DNA from: Pseudomonas sp. G2-4
GTDB lineage: Bacteria > Pseudomonadota > Gammaproteobacteria > Pseudomonadales > Pseudomonadaceae
Reading direction: 5' to 3'
Length of the DNA: 64,000 nt
Assembly: GCF_030064125.1 (NCBI RefSeq)
Contig: NZ_CP125957.1
Coordinates: 5,855,001-5,919,000 of the forward strand
The position numbers were made by a program, and so were the translations under genes. The notes under the pieces were generated by a model that was given only the letters and a program-made list of their open reading frames with translations, was not told where the DNA came from and searched no databases. How positions within the stretch are numbered: the first letter of the stretch is position 1; each line of letters opens with the position of its first letter. Shown here in pieces: positions 9,113-18,089 of this stretch.

Positions 9113-9506
9113 AGGCCCGAACAGGCAACACCTGAACCAAACCCCACACCACCTCCAAAAACAGAAAAACCCACAACACCGCACTGGCCCCATGAAGCAG
9201 CGCATAAAGCTGCCAAGCCGCAAACAAAAACCGCCCCGCCGCGTCATAACGTCCGTACACCGGCTGCGGATCACGAATCCGCAGCACCGCCCACACGCAA
9301 ACAATCGAGCCCAGCAGATTCACCATCAGCAGATGTGCCGGCGCAAACGGTGGCAGTTCTCCAGGCAGGTCAAATAGCTGAGTCATACTCATCAACACAC
9401 CATGCAACGCCGCAAAGCTCCAGGGCGTGGCCAGCACGGCCGAGACGATAAGGTCGTACCAGGCGCTGCCGCGCACCACCCGGCGATATTGCATCGATGT
9501 CCACAT
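9066..9506 (-). CDS. conserved membrane protein, C-terminus running into a REP element
   Basis: A 146-residue hydrophobic protein with about four membrane segments (DLIVSAVLATPWSFAALH, LLMVNLLGSIVCVWAVL, FAAWQLYALLHGASAV, LWVFLFLEVVWGLVQVL). The start chosen is ATG at 9506 (MWTSMQYRRVV), with GGAG about ten bases upstream; ATG at 9494 is also possible. The last residues (VRASSRASSLPQGG) are translated from the REP repeat, so the C-terminus was probably altered when the repeat inserted. I do not recognise a function. It is divergent from the MerR gene at 9587. Confidence 0.72.
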   Translation of the reverse strand: MWTSMQYRRVVRGSAWYDLIVSAVLATPWSFAALHGVLMSMTQLFDLPGELPPFAPAHLLMVNLLGSIVCVWAVLRIRDPQPVYGRYDAAGRFLFAAWQLYALLHGASAVLWVFLFLEVVWGLVQVLPVRASSRASSLPQGGLSQT

Positions 9507-9586
9507 ACACGTTGCTCCAGATAATTGGGGAGCGAAAAGGCTAAAGCCTGGGGTATGCTCCAAGGTCAAGCCCTCCGGAGTCGTCC

Positions 9587-9937
9587 ATGCGTATCGGTGA
9601 ATTAGCCCAAGCCTGCGCCGTCAGTCGAGACACCCTGCGCTTCTACGAGCAGCGGGGCCTGATCGCGGCAGCGCGCAGTGCCAATGGCTATCGCGACTAC
9701 CCCGCCGACGTGGTCCAACTGGTGCTCTATATCAAGACCGCCCAGCGCCTGGGCTTTACCCTGGGCGAGATCGGCGCCAGCGTCGCCGCCCTGTGGAACG
9801 CCCCCGACCCCGACTGCGCGGTGACGCAATTGCTGCAAGACAAGTTGAACCTGATCGAAACCCGCATGACCGAACTCGACGCGTTGCGCCATGAGCTGAA
9901 ACAACGGCTCGGGCAACGTTGTCCATTAAATCCGTGA
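9587..9937 (+). CDS. MerR-family transcriptional regulator
   Basis: A 116-residue MerR protein with the N-terminal winged helix (MRIGELAQACAVSRDTLRFY, then EQRGLIAAARSANGYRDY), then RLGFTLGEIGASVAAL and a dimerising coiled coil (about residues 78-112). The C-terminus lacks an obvious metal-binding loop, having only one cysteine near the end, so it is probably not a metal sensor. It has CCGGAG before its ATG. The short-chain dehydrogenase starts 24 bp downstream and is its likely target. Confidence 0.87.
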   Translation: MRIGELAQACAVSRDTLRFYEQRGLIAAARSANGYRDYPADVVQLVLYIKTAQRLGFTLGEIGASVAALWNAPDPDCAVTQLLQDKLNLIETRMTELDALRHELKQRLGQRCPLNP

Positions 9938-9961
9938 CCTTTCTCACTCAAGGATGCCTTC

Positions 9962-10648
9962 ATGAATTCGGCAAAAAACGCATTGATCATCGGCGCCTCC
10001 CGGGGCTTGGGCCTCGGTCTGGTAAAGACGCTGCTCAGCGACGGCTGGAACGTGATCGCCACCGTGCGCAACCCGCAGAACGCCGAGGCGTTGAAAGCGC
10101 TGGGCCCGGTGCGGATCGAAAAGCTCGACATGGACGACCAGCAAGCCGTTATCGCCCTGAGCCAACAGCTCAAGGGTGAAACCTTCGACCTGCTGTTCGT
10201 CAATGCCGGCGTCAAAGGCCCGGACAACCAGAGCCCAGGGGGCGCGACCCTGGCTGAAGTCGGCCAGTTGTTCTTCACCAACGCCGTGGCACCGATCAAC
10301 CTGGCCCAGCGCTTCGTTGGCCAGATCCGTGACGGCAACGGTGTATTGGCGTTCATGAGTTCGGTGCTCGGCAGCGTGACCATGCCCGACGCCCCGGAAC
10401 TGGCGCTGTACAAGGCGAGCAAGGCTGCGCTCAACTCCATGACCAACAGTTTCGTCAGCCAACTGGACGAGCAGACATTGACCGTGCTGTCGCTGCACCC
10501 GGGTTGGGTCAAGACGGACATGGGCGGTGAAGGCGCGGACATTGATGTCGAAACCAGTACCCGTGGGTTGATTGACCAGGTCAACACCTTCGCCGGCAAG
10601 GGCGGCCATCACTTCGTCAACTACAAGGGCGAAACGATTCCCTGGTAA
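9962..10648 (+). CDS. short-chain dehydrogenase/reductase (SDR)
   Basis: A 228-residue classical SDR with the nucleotide-binding ALIIGASRGLGLGLV motif (residues 7-21), NAG at about 81-83 (LLFVNAGV), catalytic Ser in FMSSVLGS and the YKASK active-site motif near 157-161. Substrate is not evident; the closest subgroup by eye is the small C-factor/CsgA-like SDRs. It is directly downstream of the MerR gene and followed by a REP doublet. Confidence 0.88.
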   Translation: MNSAKNALIIGASRGLGLGLVKTLLSDGWNVIATVRNPQNAEALKALGPVRIEKLDMDDQQAVIALSQQLKGETFDLLFVNAGVKGPDNQSPGGATLAEVGQLFFTNAVAPINLAQRFVGQIRDGNGVLAFMSSVLGSVTMPDAPELALYKASKAALNSMTNSFVSQLDEQTLTVLSLHPGWVKTDMGGEGADIDVETSTRGLIDQVNTFAGKGGHHFVNYKGETIPW

Positions 10649-10660
10649 CCACCTCTCCTC

Positions 10661-10750
10661 TGTGGGAGCGAGCTTGCTCGCGATGGTGGCCTTACATCCA
10701 CATTGATGTCGACTGATCTACCGCTATCGCGAGCAAGCTCGCTCCCACAG
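10661..10750. repeat. REP doublet (inverted pair)
   Basis: TGTGGGAGCGAGCTTGCTCG at 10661 and its inverted copy ending at 10750, about 40 bp apart, between the SDR gene and the 8-oxoguanine deaminase gene. Confidence 0.93.
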
Positions 10751-10892
10751 AGTTCCCGGCCTGACACTGGATCTACGCCCGGTAACCTGAGTAAACTCTG
10801 CCCTCGCCCTATCCAACGGGCGACCCTGGATCAGCAGACAGGGCATCACTGAGCTGGCTAACCTGAACCCACTTTCAGAGGAGCCGGCCACC

Positions 10893-12251
10893 ATGCCTGC
10901 GACCCGTACCTGGTTAAAAAATCCCCTCGCCATTTTCACCGCCAACGACCTCGATGCCCCTGGCGGCCTCGTCCTGCAGGACGGCGTCATCGTCGAACTG
11001 CTGAGCGCCGGCCAACAACCCGCCCAGCCCTGCGACCACATCTTCGACGCGCGCGAGCATGTGATCCTGCCGGGGTTGATCAACACCCATCATCACTTCT
11101 ACCAGACCCTGACCCGCGCCTGGGCGCCGGTGGTGAACCAGCCGTTGTTCCCATGGCTGAAAACCCTCTATCCGGTATGGGCGCGGCTGACCCCGGAAAA
11201 ACTTGCCCTGGCGAGCAAAGTGGCGCTGGCCGAGCTGCTGCTATCGGGCTGCACCACGGCGGCGGACCATCATTACCTGTTTCCAGAAGGCCTGGAAAAT
11301 GCCATCGACGTGCAGGTGCAAAGTGTCCGTGAGCTGGGCATGCGCGCGATGCTGACCCGCGGATCCATGAGCCTGGGCGAAGCCGACGGTGGCTTGCCGC
11401 CACAGCAGACCGTGCAGCAGGGCCAGGTCATTCTCGACGACAGCCAGCGGTTGATCGGCCGATACCATGAGCGCGGTGACGGCGCCCGGATCCAGATTGC
11501 GCTGGCGCCCTGCTCGCCGTTTTCGGTCACCCCCGAAATCATGCGCGCCAGCGCCGACCTGGCGGAACAACTCGACGTGCGCCTGCACACGCACCTGGCC
11601 GAAACCCTCGATGAAGAAGATTTTTGCCTGCAACGCTTCGGCCTGCGCACCGTGGATTACCTGGACAGCGTCGGCTGGCTCGGCCCGCGTACCTGGCTGG
11701 CCCACGGCATTCATTTCAACCCGGATGAAATCACCCGCCTCGGCGCCGCCGGCACTGGCATCTGCCATTGTCCGAGCTCCAACATGCGCCTGGCTTCGGG
11801 CATTTGCCCGACCCTGGAACTGATCGCCGCCGGGGCGCCCCTGGGCCTGGGCGTGGACGGCTCGGCCTCCAATGACGCCTCGAACATGATCCTCGAAACC
11901 CGCCAGGCGTTGTACCTCCAGCGCCTGCGCTATGGCGCGCAAGCGATCACGCCGGAGCGCGTACTGGGCTGGGCGACCCGAGGTTCGGCGCAGTTGCTGG
12001 GGCGCAGTGACATCGGCGAGCTGGCGGTGGGCAAGCAGGCTGACCTGGCACTGTTCAAGCTCGATGAGTTGCGCTTCTCCGGCAGCCACGACCCGATCTC
12101 GGCCCTGCTGTTGTGCGGCGCGGACCGGGCGGATCGGGTGATGATAGGCGGGCAATGGCGAGTGATCGACGGGCAAGTCGAGGGGTTGGACTTGAAGGGG
12201 TTGATTGCCGATCACAGCCAGGCGGCGCGGGAATTGATCGCCGGCATTTAA
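10893..12251 (+). CDS. 8-oxoguanine deaminase (amidohydrolase)
   Basis: A 452-residue amidohydrolase-superfamily enzyme that converts 8-oxoguanine to urate plus ammonia. Metal and substrate residues are visible: THHHFYQ at 65-71, HTHLAETLDEEDF near 230, the WLAHGIHF segment and DGSASNDASNM near 327. The start has GAGG ahead of ATG 10893. The family assignment follows the experimentally studied P. aeruginosa PA0142, which sits in the same gene neighbourhood. Together with adenine deaminase at 50830 and the transporter it forms a purine scavenging set. Confidence 0.88.
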   Translation: MPATRTWLKNPLAIFTANDLDAPGGLVLQDGVIVELLSAGQQPAQPCDHIFDAREHVILPGLINTHHHFYQTLTRAWAPVVNQPLFPWLKTLYPVWARLTPEKLALASKVALAELLLSGCTTAADHHYLFPEGLENAIDVQVQSVRELGMRAMLTRGSMSLGEADGGLPPQQTVQQGQVILDDSQRLIGRYHERGDGARIQIALAPCSPFSVTPEIMRASADLAEQLDVRLHTHLAETLDEEDFCLQRFGLRTVDYLDSVGWLGPRTWLAHGIHFNPDEITRLGAAGTGICHCPSSNMRLASGICPTLELIAAGAPLGLGVDGSASNDASNMILETRQALYLQRLRYGAQAITPERVLGWATRGSAQLLGRSDIGELAVGKQADLALFKLDELRFSGSHDPISALLLCGADRADRVMIGGQWRVIDGQVEGLDLKGLIADHSQAARELIAGI

Positions 12252-12268
12252 TCCACACCTGAATCCCC

Positions 12269-12358
12269 TGTGGGAGCGAGCTTGCTCGCGATAACGCCAG
12301 ATCAGCCAACACTGATGCTGAATGGCTTGCCGCCATCGCGAGCAAGCTCGCTCCCACA
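12269..12358. repeat. REP doublet (inverted pair)
   Basis: TGTGGGAGCGAGCTTGCTCG at 12269 and the inverted copy ending at 12358, in the space between convergent 8-oxoguanine deaminase and chaA. It is the last REP before the island. Confidence 0.93.
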
Positions 12359-12364
12359 ATGGGC

Positions 12365-13140
12365 CTAGAGTCCCAGCAGGGACAACATGATGAAAGTCGC
12401 AAACAACACAAAGTGGGTCATGCCTTCGATGGCATTGGTTTCGCCATCGTTGAGGTTGATGGCGCTGACAATCAGGGTGATGAAGATCATCACCGTCTGC
12501 ACCGGCGTCATTGCCATCTGGAAGGGCTGGCCGGTGTAGAGGGCCATGGCTTCCATCACCGGCACGGTCAGGATCACGGTCGATAAGGAAGCCCCCAGCG
12601 CGATGTTCACCACCGACTGCATGCGATTGGCCAGCGCGGCGCGCAGCGCGGTGAGGATTTCCGGTGCTGCGGAGATCGCCGCCACCAGGATCGCCGTGAC
12701 CACAGGCGGCGCGCCCGAGCCTTCCAGGCCGAGGTCGATGGCCTTGGACATGACCTCGGCCAGCGCACCAATCACCACCACGCCAAACACCAACGCGCCG
12801 ATGGAAAACGCCAGGCTGATGGGTTTGGGCTCGTTTTCCACGGGCTCTTTCTTGCGGCGTTTTTCCGGGTAGCTGTAGCTGAAGAAGTAGCTGTGCGGCC
12901 CGACCTGCATGCGCAGGAACAGGGTGTACAACACGATCATCGCGCCGATGGTAAATGCCGAATACATTTTCCAGCTCTCGCGAGGAATGAACTCTGGCAC
13001 CACCATCGATACCCCCATGGCGGTGAGGATCATCACGCTGTAGGTGCGGGCTGAATCATCGTTGTAGGCCTGCTCGCCATGCTTGATGCCGCCCATCAAC
13101 GCCGCAAGCCCGAGAATGCCATTGATGTCGAGCATCACCG
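12365..13140 (-). pseudogene. chaA: calcium/sodium:proton antiporter, C-terminal part (split by island)
   Basis: This minus-strand frame encodes the C-terminal 255 or so residues of a ChaA-type Ca2+(Na+):H+ antiporter. It starts inside the protein (MLDINGILGLAALMGGIKH) and contains the second cation-exchange repeat with the acidic motif AAISAAPEILTALRAA. The N-terminal part is at 47939-48261. Joining 48261-47939 to 13133-12365 gives 1092 bases, exactly 364 codons including the stop, in frame across ATCACCG. A GTG/ATG near the break could start a truncated protein, but half an antiporter is unlikely to work. Confidence 0.93.
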
Positions 13141-13153
13141 TTTTCTAGACATG
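13134..13153. other. left attachment site (attL core)
   Basis: ATCACCG (13134-13140) is the repeat shared with the right end. It is followed by TTTTCTAGACATG, the inverse of the right-end arm CTTGTCTGGAAAA with 11 of 13 matches. This is the layout of a tyrosine-recombinase core: two inverted arm sites around a 7-bp crossover region. Confidence 0.8.
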
Positions 13154-13287
13154 TCAAAATCAGGTCTACATTTTTATTCATATTTTTCAGATATATAGAT
13201 GGTCTCAAGATATTTTCTTGATACCTAGATTTGACACCGCACCACCTGGAGCTAGGCTCAACGTTACCAAGTGGGAGGACGCTGTCG
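13141..13287 (+). promoter_or_regulatory. left-end AT-rich leader of the recombinase operon
   Basis: This AT-rich stretch separates the attachment core from the first recombinase gene. It contains the inverted pair TCAAGA/TCTTGA (13205-13221), which could bind an island protein or regulator. It must hold the promoter of the operon, but I see no clear -35/-10 pair. Confidence 0.4.
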
Positions 13288-15375
13288 ATGCAATACCGTC
13301 TAGCCGAAGAAGGCCAAATCCAATTCCGAATGCCCGACCTTTTGAAGGGATCAGGGTGGCGGATTGCTAGGGCCACCTTCCCACCGACCGTTCATATCGA
13401 AGACGTTTTGGTTCTATGCAATAGCACCGTGCAGTTGAGCGAAGGCGCTGCCCTTGAATCCCAGTTGGGGTATATCGAGGGATTGAAGCGCAAGTTCAAT
13501 TTCATGGCGAGCTGGGGAGGCAGGCTTCCAAAATCAGAAGAGGAGTGGAGGCCTTTCTGCCTCGCCCATTTAACGTTCCACCTAACTGATACCAACCACT
13601 CCACCGCCTCATTTATGAGTCGCAAATCATCTTGGCCAGCAGCGCGAGCTTTGTACCAGCAGTTGAAGGTTGACGGGCATATGCCTTGGAGGGTGCCGAT
13701 CCTCACTCTGTCGATGAAAGGATCGACAATCGGATTTGAGGATAGTGAGACGCGAACTGTGCTTGGCGAGAGCCGGCAGAGAGTTGAATTCAAGAACAAA
13801 TCGCTCCCCCAGATATATTTAGTTGATCAAACTTTTGCATTATCAGACGAGGAATACGTCGACGTAATTGAGTCAAAGCTAAAACTCGCGTCATCGGCAG
13901 TTCGCGATGGCTGTTATGAGTATTGGACTAAAATGAAAATAGCCCACGCAAACGGGCAAGCGATCATTAACTCCATTAGTAAAGAAGAAATAGAAAAAGT
14001 ACTTGCGTCTGGAAAATTCGGGCCCGGCAATAGGCCGTGTATCTGCGATCCAAGATCACCGAACGGAATCAATTGGTTCTTAGCCGTCGCCAATTACTAT
14101 CTGCACAATGATCCTAGCTTAACTCACATTTCGCTCACATACTTGGCGAAAAAATACCCATTTTTTAGAAGACTGAAGTCAACAAACGAGTTCGAACACC
14201 TGATCGGCCCAGCGTTACGCGAAGTTGCAGGAGTGGGAAACGATGACAGAATGCAGCCCACCGAAATACTTAATAGATTGCTGGGACTATTATCCATAAG
14301 GGATTGCTCTGCGGCCGCCGTATTGCTCACTACTGAGAACCCTGTTTTCAATTCAATGCCGCTTCAACAAGCCAAATTGATAGACGACGACGGTAACAGC
14401 TTCTATAGCATTACCATCAACGGAAACGTAGTTTTCAGCGTCGAAAAAGCCCGGGCTCGGTGCAGGAAGGCATCTTCGCTCCCCTCCATGTCAGAGATGA
14501 TCATGGACGACGTGATACAAGCAACAAAAATTATTAGAACAAAGTTATTTAACTCTAATGACGCACGGTATCGCTACTTGTTTTTGGTATCTCATAGGTT
14601 AAATATGGGCACTACCTTGGATATTGATACAAAGCTAAATGGAGGTTTTGGATTAAATCTTTATGACGCAATACATCTTGGAGAAAAGGCTCCAGATGTA
14701 AAACCAAATACATTCACGCTTTCAAGCATACGCAACACTGAAGGTATTGTTGAGTTCCTGGCCAGAGGCAGCCTTGAGGCAATGGCAAAAAAACTTGGCA
14801 ACACCATACAGAGCATACTCAGTTCCTACATACCCCCGTGGCTGATCGAGCGCTGGTGCGAACGTCTTATTCGGAGGTTTCACCAGAAACTGGTGATTGT
14901 CGCAAACGCCAATACACCGTGGCTCCTACCAGCATCAGACTTTACCTCTCTCGACCAAATTACCGCGTTCGTCAAAAGTATGTTGACTGAAGGACGAGAG
15001 GGTGACGCCTTCACTCAAGCGATTGAGGAACGGTTCGGAAGCAAGGAGAAGCGTATACCTGCTGAAGTCTTGTTCATTAACCTGAAACCCGACTCATTAG
15101 CGGCGTTGTACGCGTATGAAAGCTTAGTAGACAATCAGCAGGGTCATGCAGCCCTGGACGATTTTGAAGATGAGGAAGCCAAGCTCATTGCATTGGCTCG
15201 GCTAATGAGATGCGTAGCTGAAAACCCTTCCGATTCGGCTTCGGACTTCTCGGCAAATATAGAGCTACAAGGTGAGTCTAGTGCCGAATTTAAAATCATT
15301 CACCAACGCGCCTGTAAAATAGCTGGTGAATTCTTGCAGCGTTACCGCACAGCCACGGTTTTCTACAAGGACTGA
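13288..15375 (+). CDS. integrase-like protein, first gene of GInt operon (ginA-like)
   Basis: A 695-residue protein. Start ATG 13288 has GGGAGG upstream; a TTG 19 codons earlier is less likely. The tyrosine recombinase fold is only faintly visible: a C-terminal stretch with SSIRNTEGIVEFLARGSLEA and LGNTIQSILSSYIP resembles the R...LG(H/N)...Y box of integrases with the usual His positions replaced. The position as first of four tightly packed genes at the island end fits ginA of GInt elements, where all four genes are reported to be needed for integration and excision. The next gene begins five bases after its stop. Confidence 0.7.
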   Translation: MQYRLAEEGQIQFRMPDLLKGSGWRIARATFPPTVHIEDVLVLCNSTVQLSEGAALESQLGYIEGLKRKFNFMASWGGRLPKSEEEWRPFCLAHLTFHLTDTNHSTASFMSRKSSWPAARALYQQLKVDGHMPWRVPILTLSMKGSTIGFEDSETRTVLGESRQRVEFKNKSLPQIYLVDQTFALSDEEYVDVIESKLKLASSAVRDGCYEYWTKMKIAHANGQAIINSISKEEIEKVLASGKFGPGNRPCICDPRSPNGINWFLAVANYYLHNDPSLTHISLTYLAKKYPFFRRLKSTNEFEHLIGPALREVAGVGNDDRMQPTEILNRLLGLLSIRDCSAAAVLLTTENPVFNSMPLQQAKLIDDDGNSFYSITINGNVVFSVEKARARCRKASSLPSMSEMIMDDVIQATKIIRTKLFNSNDARYRYLFLVSHRLNMGTTLDIDTKLNGGFGLNLYDAIHLGEKAPDVKPNTFTLSSIRNTEGIVEFLARGSLEAMAKKLGNTIQSILSSYIPPWLIERWCERLIRRFHQKLVIVANANTPWLLPASDFTSLDQITAFVKSMLTEGREGDAFTQAIEERFGSKEKRIPAEVLFINLKPDSLAALYAYESLVDNQQGHAALDDFEDEEAKLIALARLMRCVAENPSDSASDFSANIELQGESSAEFKIIHQRACKIAGEFLQRYRTATVFYKD

Positions 15376-15379
15376 ATCT

Positions 15380-17560
15380 ATGGGCAGATATACGGCAAAA
15401 CCTGTAGACGAGGCAGCTGAAATACAACGGTTACTCACTAACGCTAACAGCATAATGTATCCCGCTACTGACCTTGAAGCCAAGCCCTGGTTGCTCCAAG
15501 GCGCTATGGGTGACAGCTTTTGGGTCGTTAAGGATAATGGTCGAAATAAGAAACTGACTGTTTACTTTACCCACGCTCTTCCCGATGGAACAGACCTTTG
15601 CGACCCATGCAATCGACAGATGCTTTACACCGTGCAGCAAACGGCCGCAATGATGCGCAACAATCCGATGGGCTACGGTGTAAAAGCCCAACGCTGGGGT
15701 GAATATGTAGCTACCTCATTACAAGTTTGTTCTTGGCTAGTTCTTTACGAAGGCAAATATGAACCTAGAAAGTACGGATTCATGCGCCTCGACGATAACG
15801 CCTTGACTAACCTTATGAGCGATCTATCGCTCGGCAGCTGGACTGAAGCGCTACAATATATCCCACGGATAATTCAAGGAATTCATACTCTAACGCACTC
15901 GCAAACGGACTTAACTTTACTACTGAATACCCCACTTGATCTTCCACTAGATTTTGTGAAAGACGCAGTCCAATATTTTTCAGACAAAAAATGGTATACA
16001 ACAGCTCGCCAGCGAAGTGACACGAAAGTAAATGGCGCGCTTTCTCGAAATAAGCTTGGCGAGTTAATTGGATGTGAATCCCACCAGTTACACCACGACC
16101 CTAAAATACGTGTATTTCTTCGGCAGTTTGAACCGGCGTTGTCACATCCGAAATTACTGATCAACGCCAGCCCTCAAGCAAACTATCACAACCAAAATAC
16201 CACAACTTTAGCCGAAGCTAAAAATCACCGCCCTACTAAAAAATCTTTGAAGGATCAAATTAATCAGCTTTCAGCAATCTTCACATCTCACAATTTTCTG
16301 CCGCAACTTATTCCACCAATAAAAATTAATGCCCAAGAAGCCATCTTAACACTCAAGGCCAATACCAACCCATCAAAGCATCATAACACCTTAGGATTGG
16401 GTATCGGACTACACCTACTGCAACAAGCATGCAAATGGGTTGTGCTATATGGGGATAGTATAGTCAACGCGTGCATTTTTTATGCAAAGGAAATAAAGCA
16501 ATATGACAGCCTAGACCGCAGCTCACGCTCTAGGGCACTAGACAAACTCTACAAATCGACATGCGACACGTGGTTTTCAACTGAAATCGAAGGCATGGAG
16601 CCAAGACCTTTAACAACAGAGCTGAATATTAAATATCGGCAACTTAGAGCCACCAGAAGTATAGCCCCTGACGCAATGTCATTCCACCAAGTGGTCGAAG
16701 GCTATATAGGCGCATGTGCCACGCTAATCGGAATGCTGAAACCCATACGCGAAAGTGAACTGGCCCACCTAGCAAGGGATTCGCTGCTCTTATCAACTTT
16801 CGTTGATGGGCTATGGCTTGAGCATTTAGCGGGCAAAAAAGGAACACACGGCATCAACCCGCTGATCCAGAGGCCTATCCCATCTATAGTCGGACAGGCA
16901 ATTGGTCAATTGCAGCATCTTGGTGAAAACTTAAAGGTTATAAATCAGGATTCCAGCGCTCATGCCGATGAACTATTCTACTTTCCTTCTACGAAATATT
17001 TCCCGTTTTCGGAGGGTAAATATCTCAAGCAACGTGTGGCACGCGCCATGGATACATTCTGCGATATTGTCGAGACCCCGGTGGATGACGTAGGTCGCAG
17101 GTGGTACGTAAGAGTTCACGAATTACGGCGTTTTTTCATTCACACGATCTACCGTCACGAGACTAGCCATGTACTGGATGCTATCGGCTGGTATGTGGGT
17201 CACGGGGATGCAGAGCATACAAAGGCCTACTACGAAGACACTATTCGCGGAGAAGAGTTACAGGGTTATGAGGCGGAATCTGTTGCGTCCCGCTTGATAG
17301 AATTTGGAGCTAACCGTCTGGATGAAGGAATAAATCCAGGCACAGCGACTCTATATAAAAAGGTCTGTGAAATCCATAACGTCAAGAGCCTTTCCGGCGT
17401 CTCGGCGGATGACTATCACGATACGGTCAAGAGAATGTTAGCAGCAGGAGAATTCAGTATTCAGCACTACATGGTTGGCTTACAAGCCAAGGACGTTCAG
17501 GACATGGACATCGAAATTGCAATTATAGTTGGAAACAAAGCTGATGAAAAAGCTAACTAG
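15380..17560 (+). CDS. large tyrosine recombinase-like protein, second GInt gene (ginB-like)
   Basis: A 726-residue protein with a recognisable tyrosine-recombinase C-terminal box: HELRRFFIHTIYRH near residue 577 and GWYVGHGDAEHTKAYYEDT near residue 604, supplying the HxxR, GH and Tyr positions. The N-terminal two thirds match nothing I know. ATG 15380 follows the previous stop by five bases, and its 3' end overlaps the next gene by 17 bp, so the operon is translationally coupled. Codon use is more AT-rich than in the core genes. Confidence 0.8.
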   Translation: MGRYTAKPVDEAAEIQRLLTNANSIMYPATDLEAKPWLLQGAMGDSFWVVKDNGRNKKLTVYFTHALPDGTDLCDPCNRQMLYTVQQTAAMMRNNPMGYGVKAQRWGEYVATSLQVCSWLVLYEGKYEPRKYGFMRLDDNALTNLMSDLSLGSWTEALQYIPRIIQGIHTLTHSQTDLTLLLNTPLDLPLDFVKDAVQYFSDKKWYTTARQRSDTKVNGALSRNKLGELIGCESHQLHHDPKIRVFLRQFEPALSHPKLLINASPQANYHNQNTTTLAEAKNHRPTKKSLKDQINQLSAIFTSHNFLPQLIPPIKINAQEAILTLKANTNPSKHHNTLGLGIGLHLLQQACKWVVLYGDSIVNACIFYAKEIKQYDSLDRSSRSRALDKLYKSTCDTWFSTEIEGMEPRPLTTELNIKYRQLRATRSIAPDAMSFHQVVEGYIGACATLIGMLKPIRESELAHLARDSLLLSTFVDGLWLEHLAGKKGTHGINPLIQRPIPSIVGQAIGQLQHLGENLKVINQDSSAHADELFYFPSTKYFPFSEGKYLKQRVARAMDTFCDIVETPVDDVGRRWYVRVHELRRFFIHTIYRHETSHVLDAIGWYVGHGDAEHTKAYYEDTIRGEELQGYEAESVASRLIEFGANRLDEGINPGTATLYKKVCEIHNVKSLSGVSADDYHDTVKRMLAAGEFSIQHYMVGLQAKDVQDMDIEIAIIVGNKADEKAN

Positions 17561-18089
17561 CTCTCAGGTTGTTGAGCGCTTTGAATGGTTATATCAGGTA
17601 AAAAACAGAGAAATTACTGCGACCCAAGAGCAAATAAAACTGCTGGAGAACACGAAAGCATTCTGTACTTTAGAAATTCCAGGAAAATTCAAACCAATTT
17701 CCTACAACAGCTTAAAAAAATATTGCTCGACGATTAGTCTTCCAATCCACTTACTTGGACAAGGCGCTGCCTGGGATCATATATTACGGCTTCGGGAAGA
17801 TGCTTATAGATCAACTGTAGACTATCAAACAGATTGTGAGACAGTCAACACAGATCAACTCTTGGAGGAAATGTCGAGACATATGCATCGCTATGAAACG
17901 GCCTACTTCTCCTTGTTTCGTGAAATCAGAGCCATCGCAGAGTCGGATCCGAACTTACCAGATCTGTCTAGAAAAAGACTAGTACAAGCGCTTAGTCAAT
18001 CAAAGGCGCTACAGATGACGACATTTGCCAACCCTGTTCGATATGAGGAATCTACGAGTCTCAAGATAATCGACGGAGGTAAATCCTAA
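17544..18089 (+). CDS. small GInt operon protein (putative helical DNA-binding accessory)
   Basis: A 181-residue, largely helical, charged protein starting at ATG 17544 (MKKLTSSQVVERF). I see no catalytic motif. GInt operons are described as three integrases plus one small helix-loop-helix-like protein; by size and place this is that fourth component. It overlaps the preceding gene by 17 bp and the following gene by one base (TAATG). An accessory or directionality role is inference from the family only. Confidence 0.7.
   Translation: MKKLTSSQVVERFEWLYQVKNREITATQEQIKLLENTKAFCTLEIPGKFKPISYNSLKKYCSTISLPIHLLGQGAAWDHILRLREDAYRSTVDYQTDCETVNTDQLLEEMSRHMHRYETAYFSLFREIRAIAESDPNLPDLSRKRLVQALSQSKALQMTTFANPVRYEESTSLKIIDGGKS

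Noticed and set aside
11241..12359. 372-codon minus-strand frame opposite 8-oxoguanine deaminase
   Set aside because: Antisense shadow; it begins in REP sequence and has no recognisable domain.
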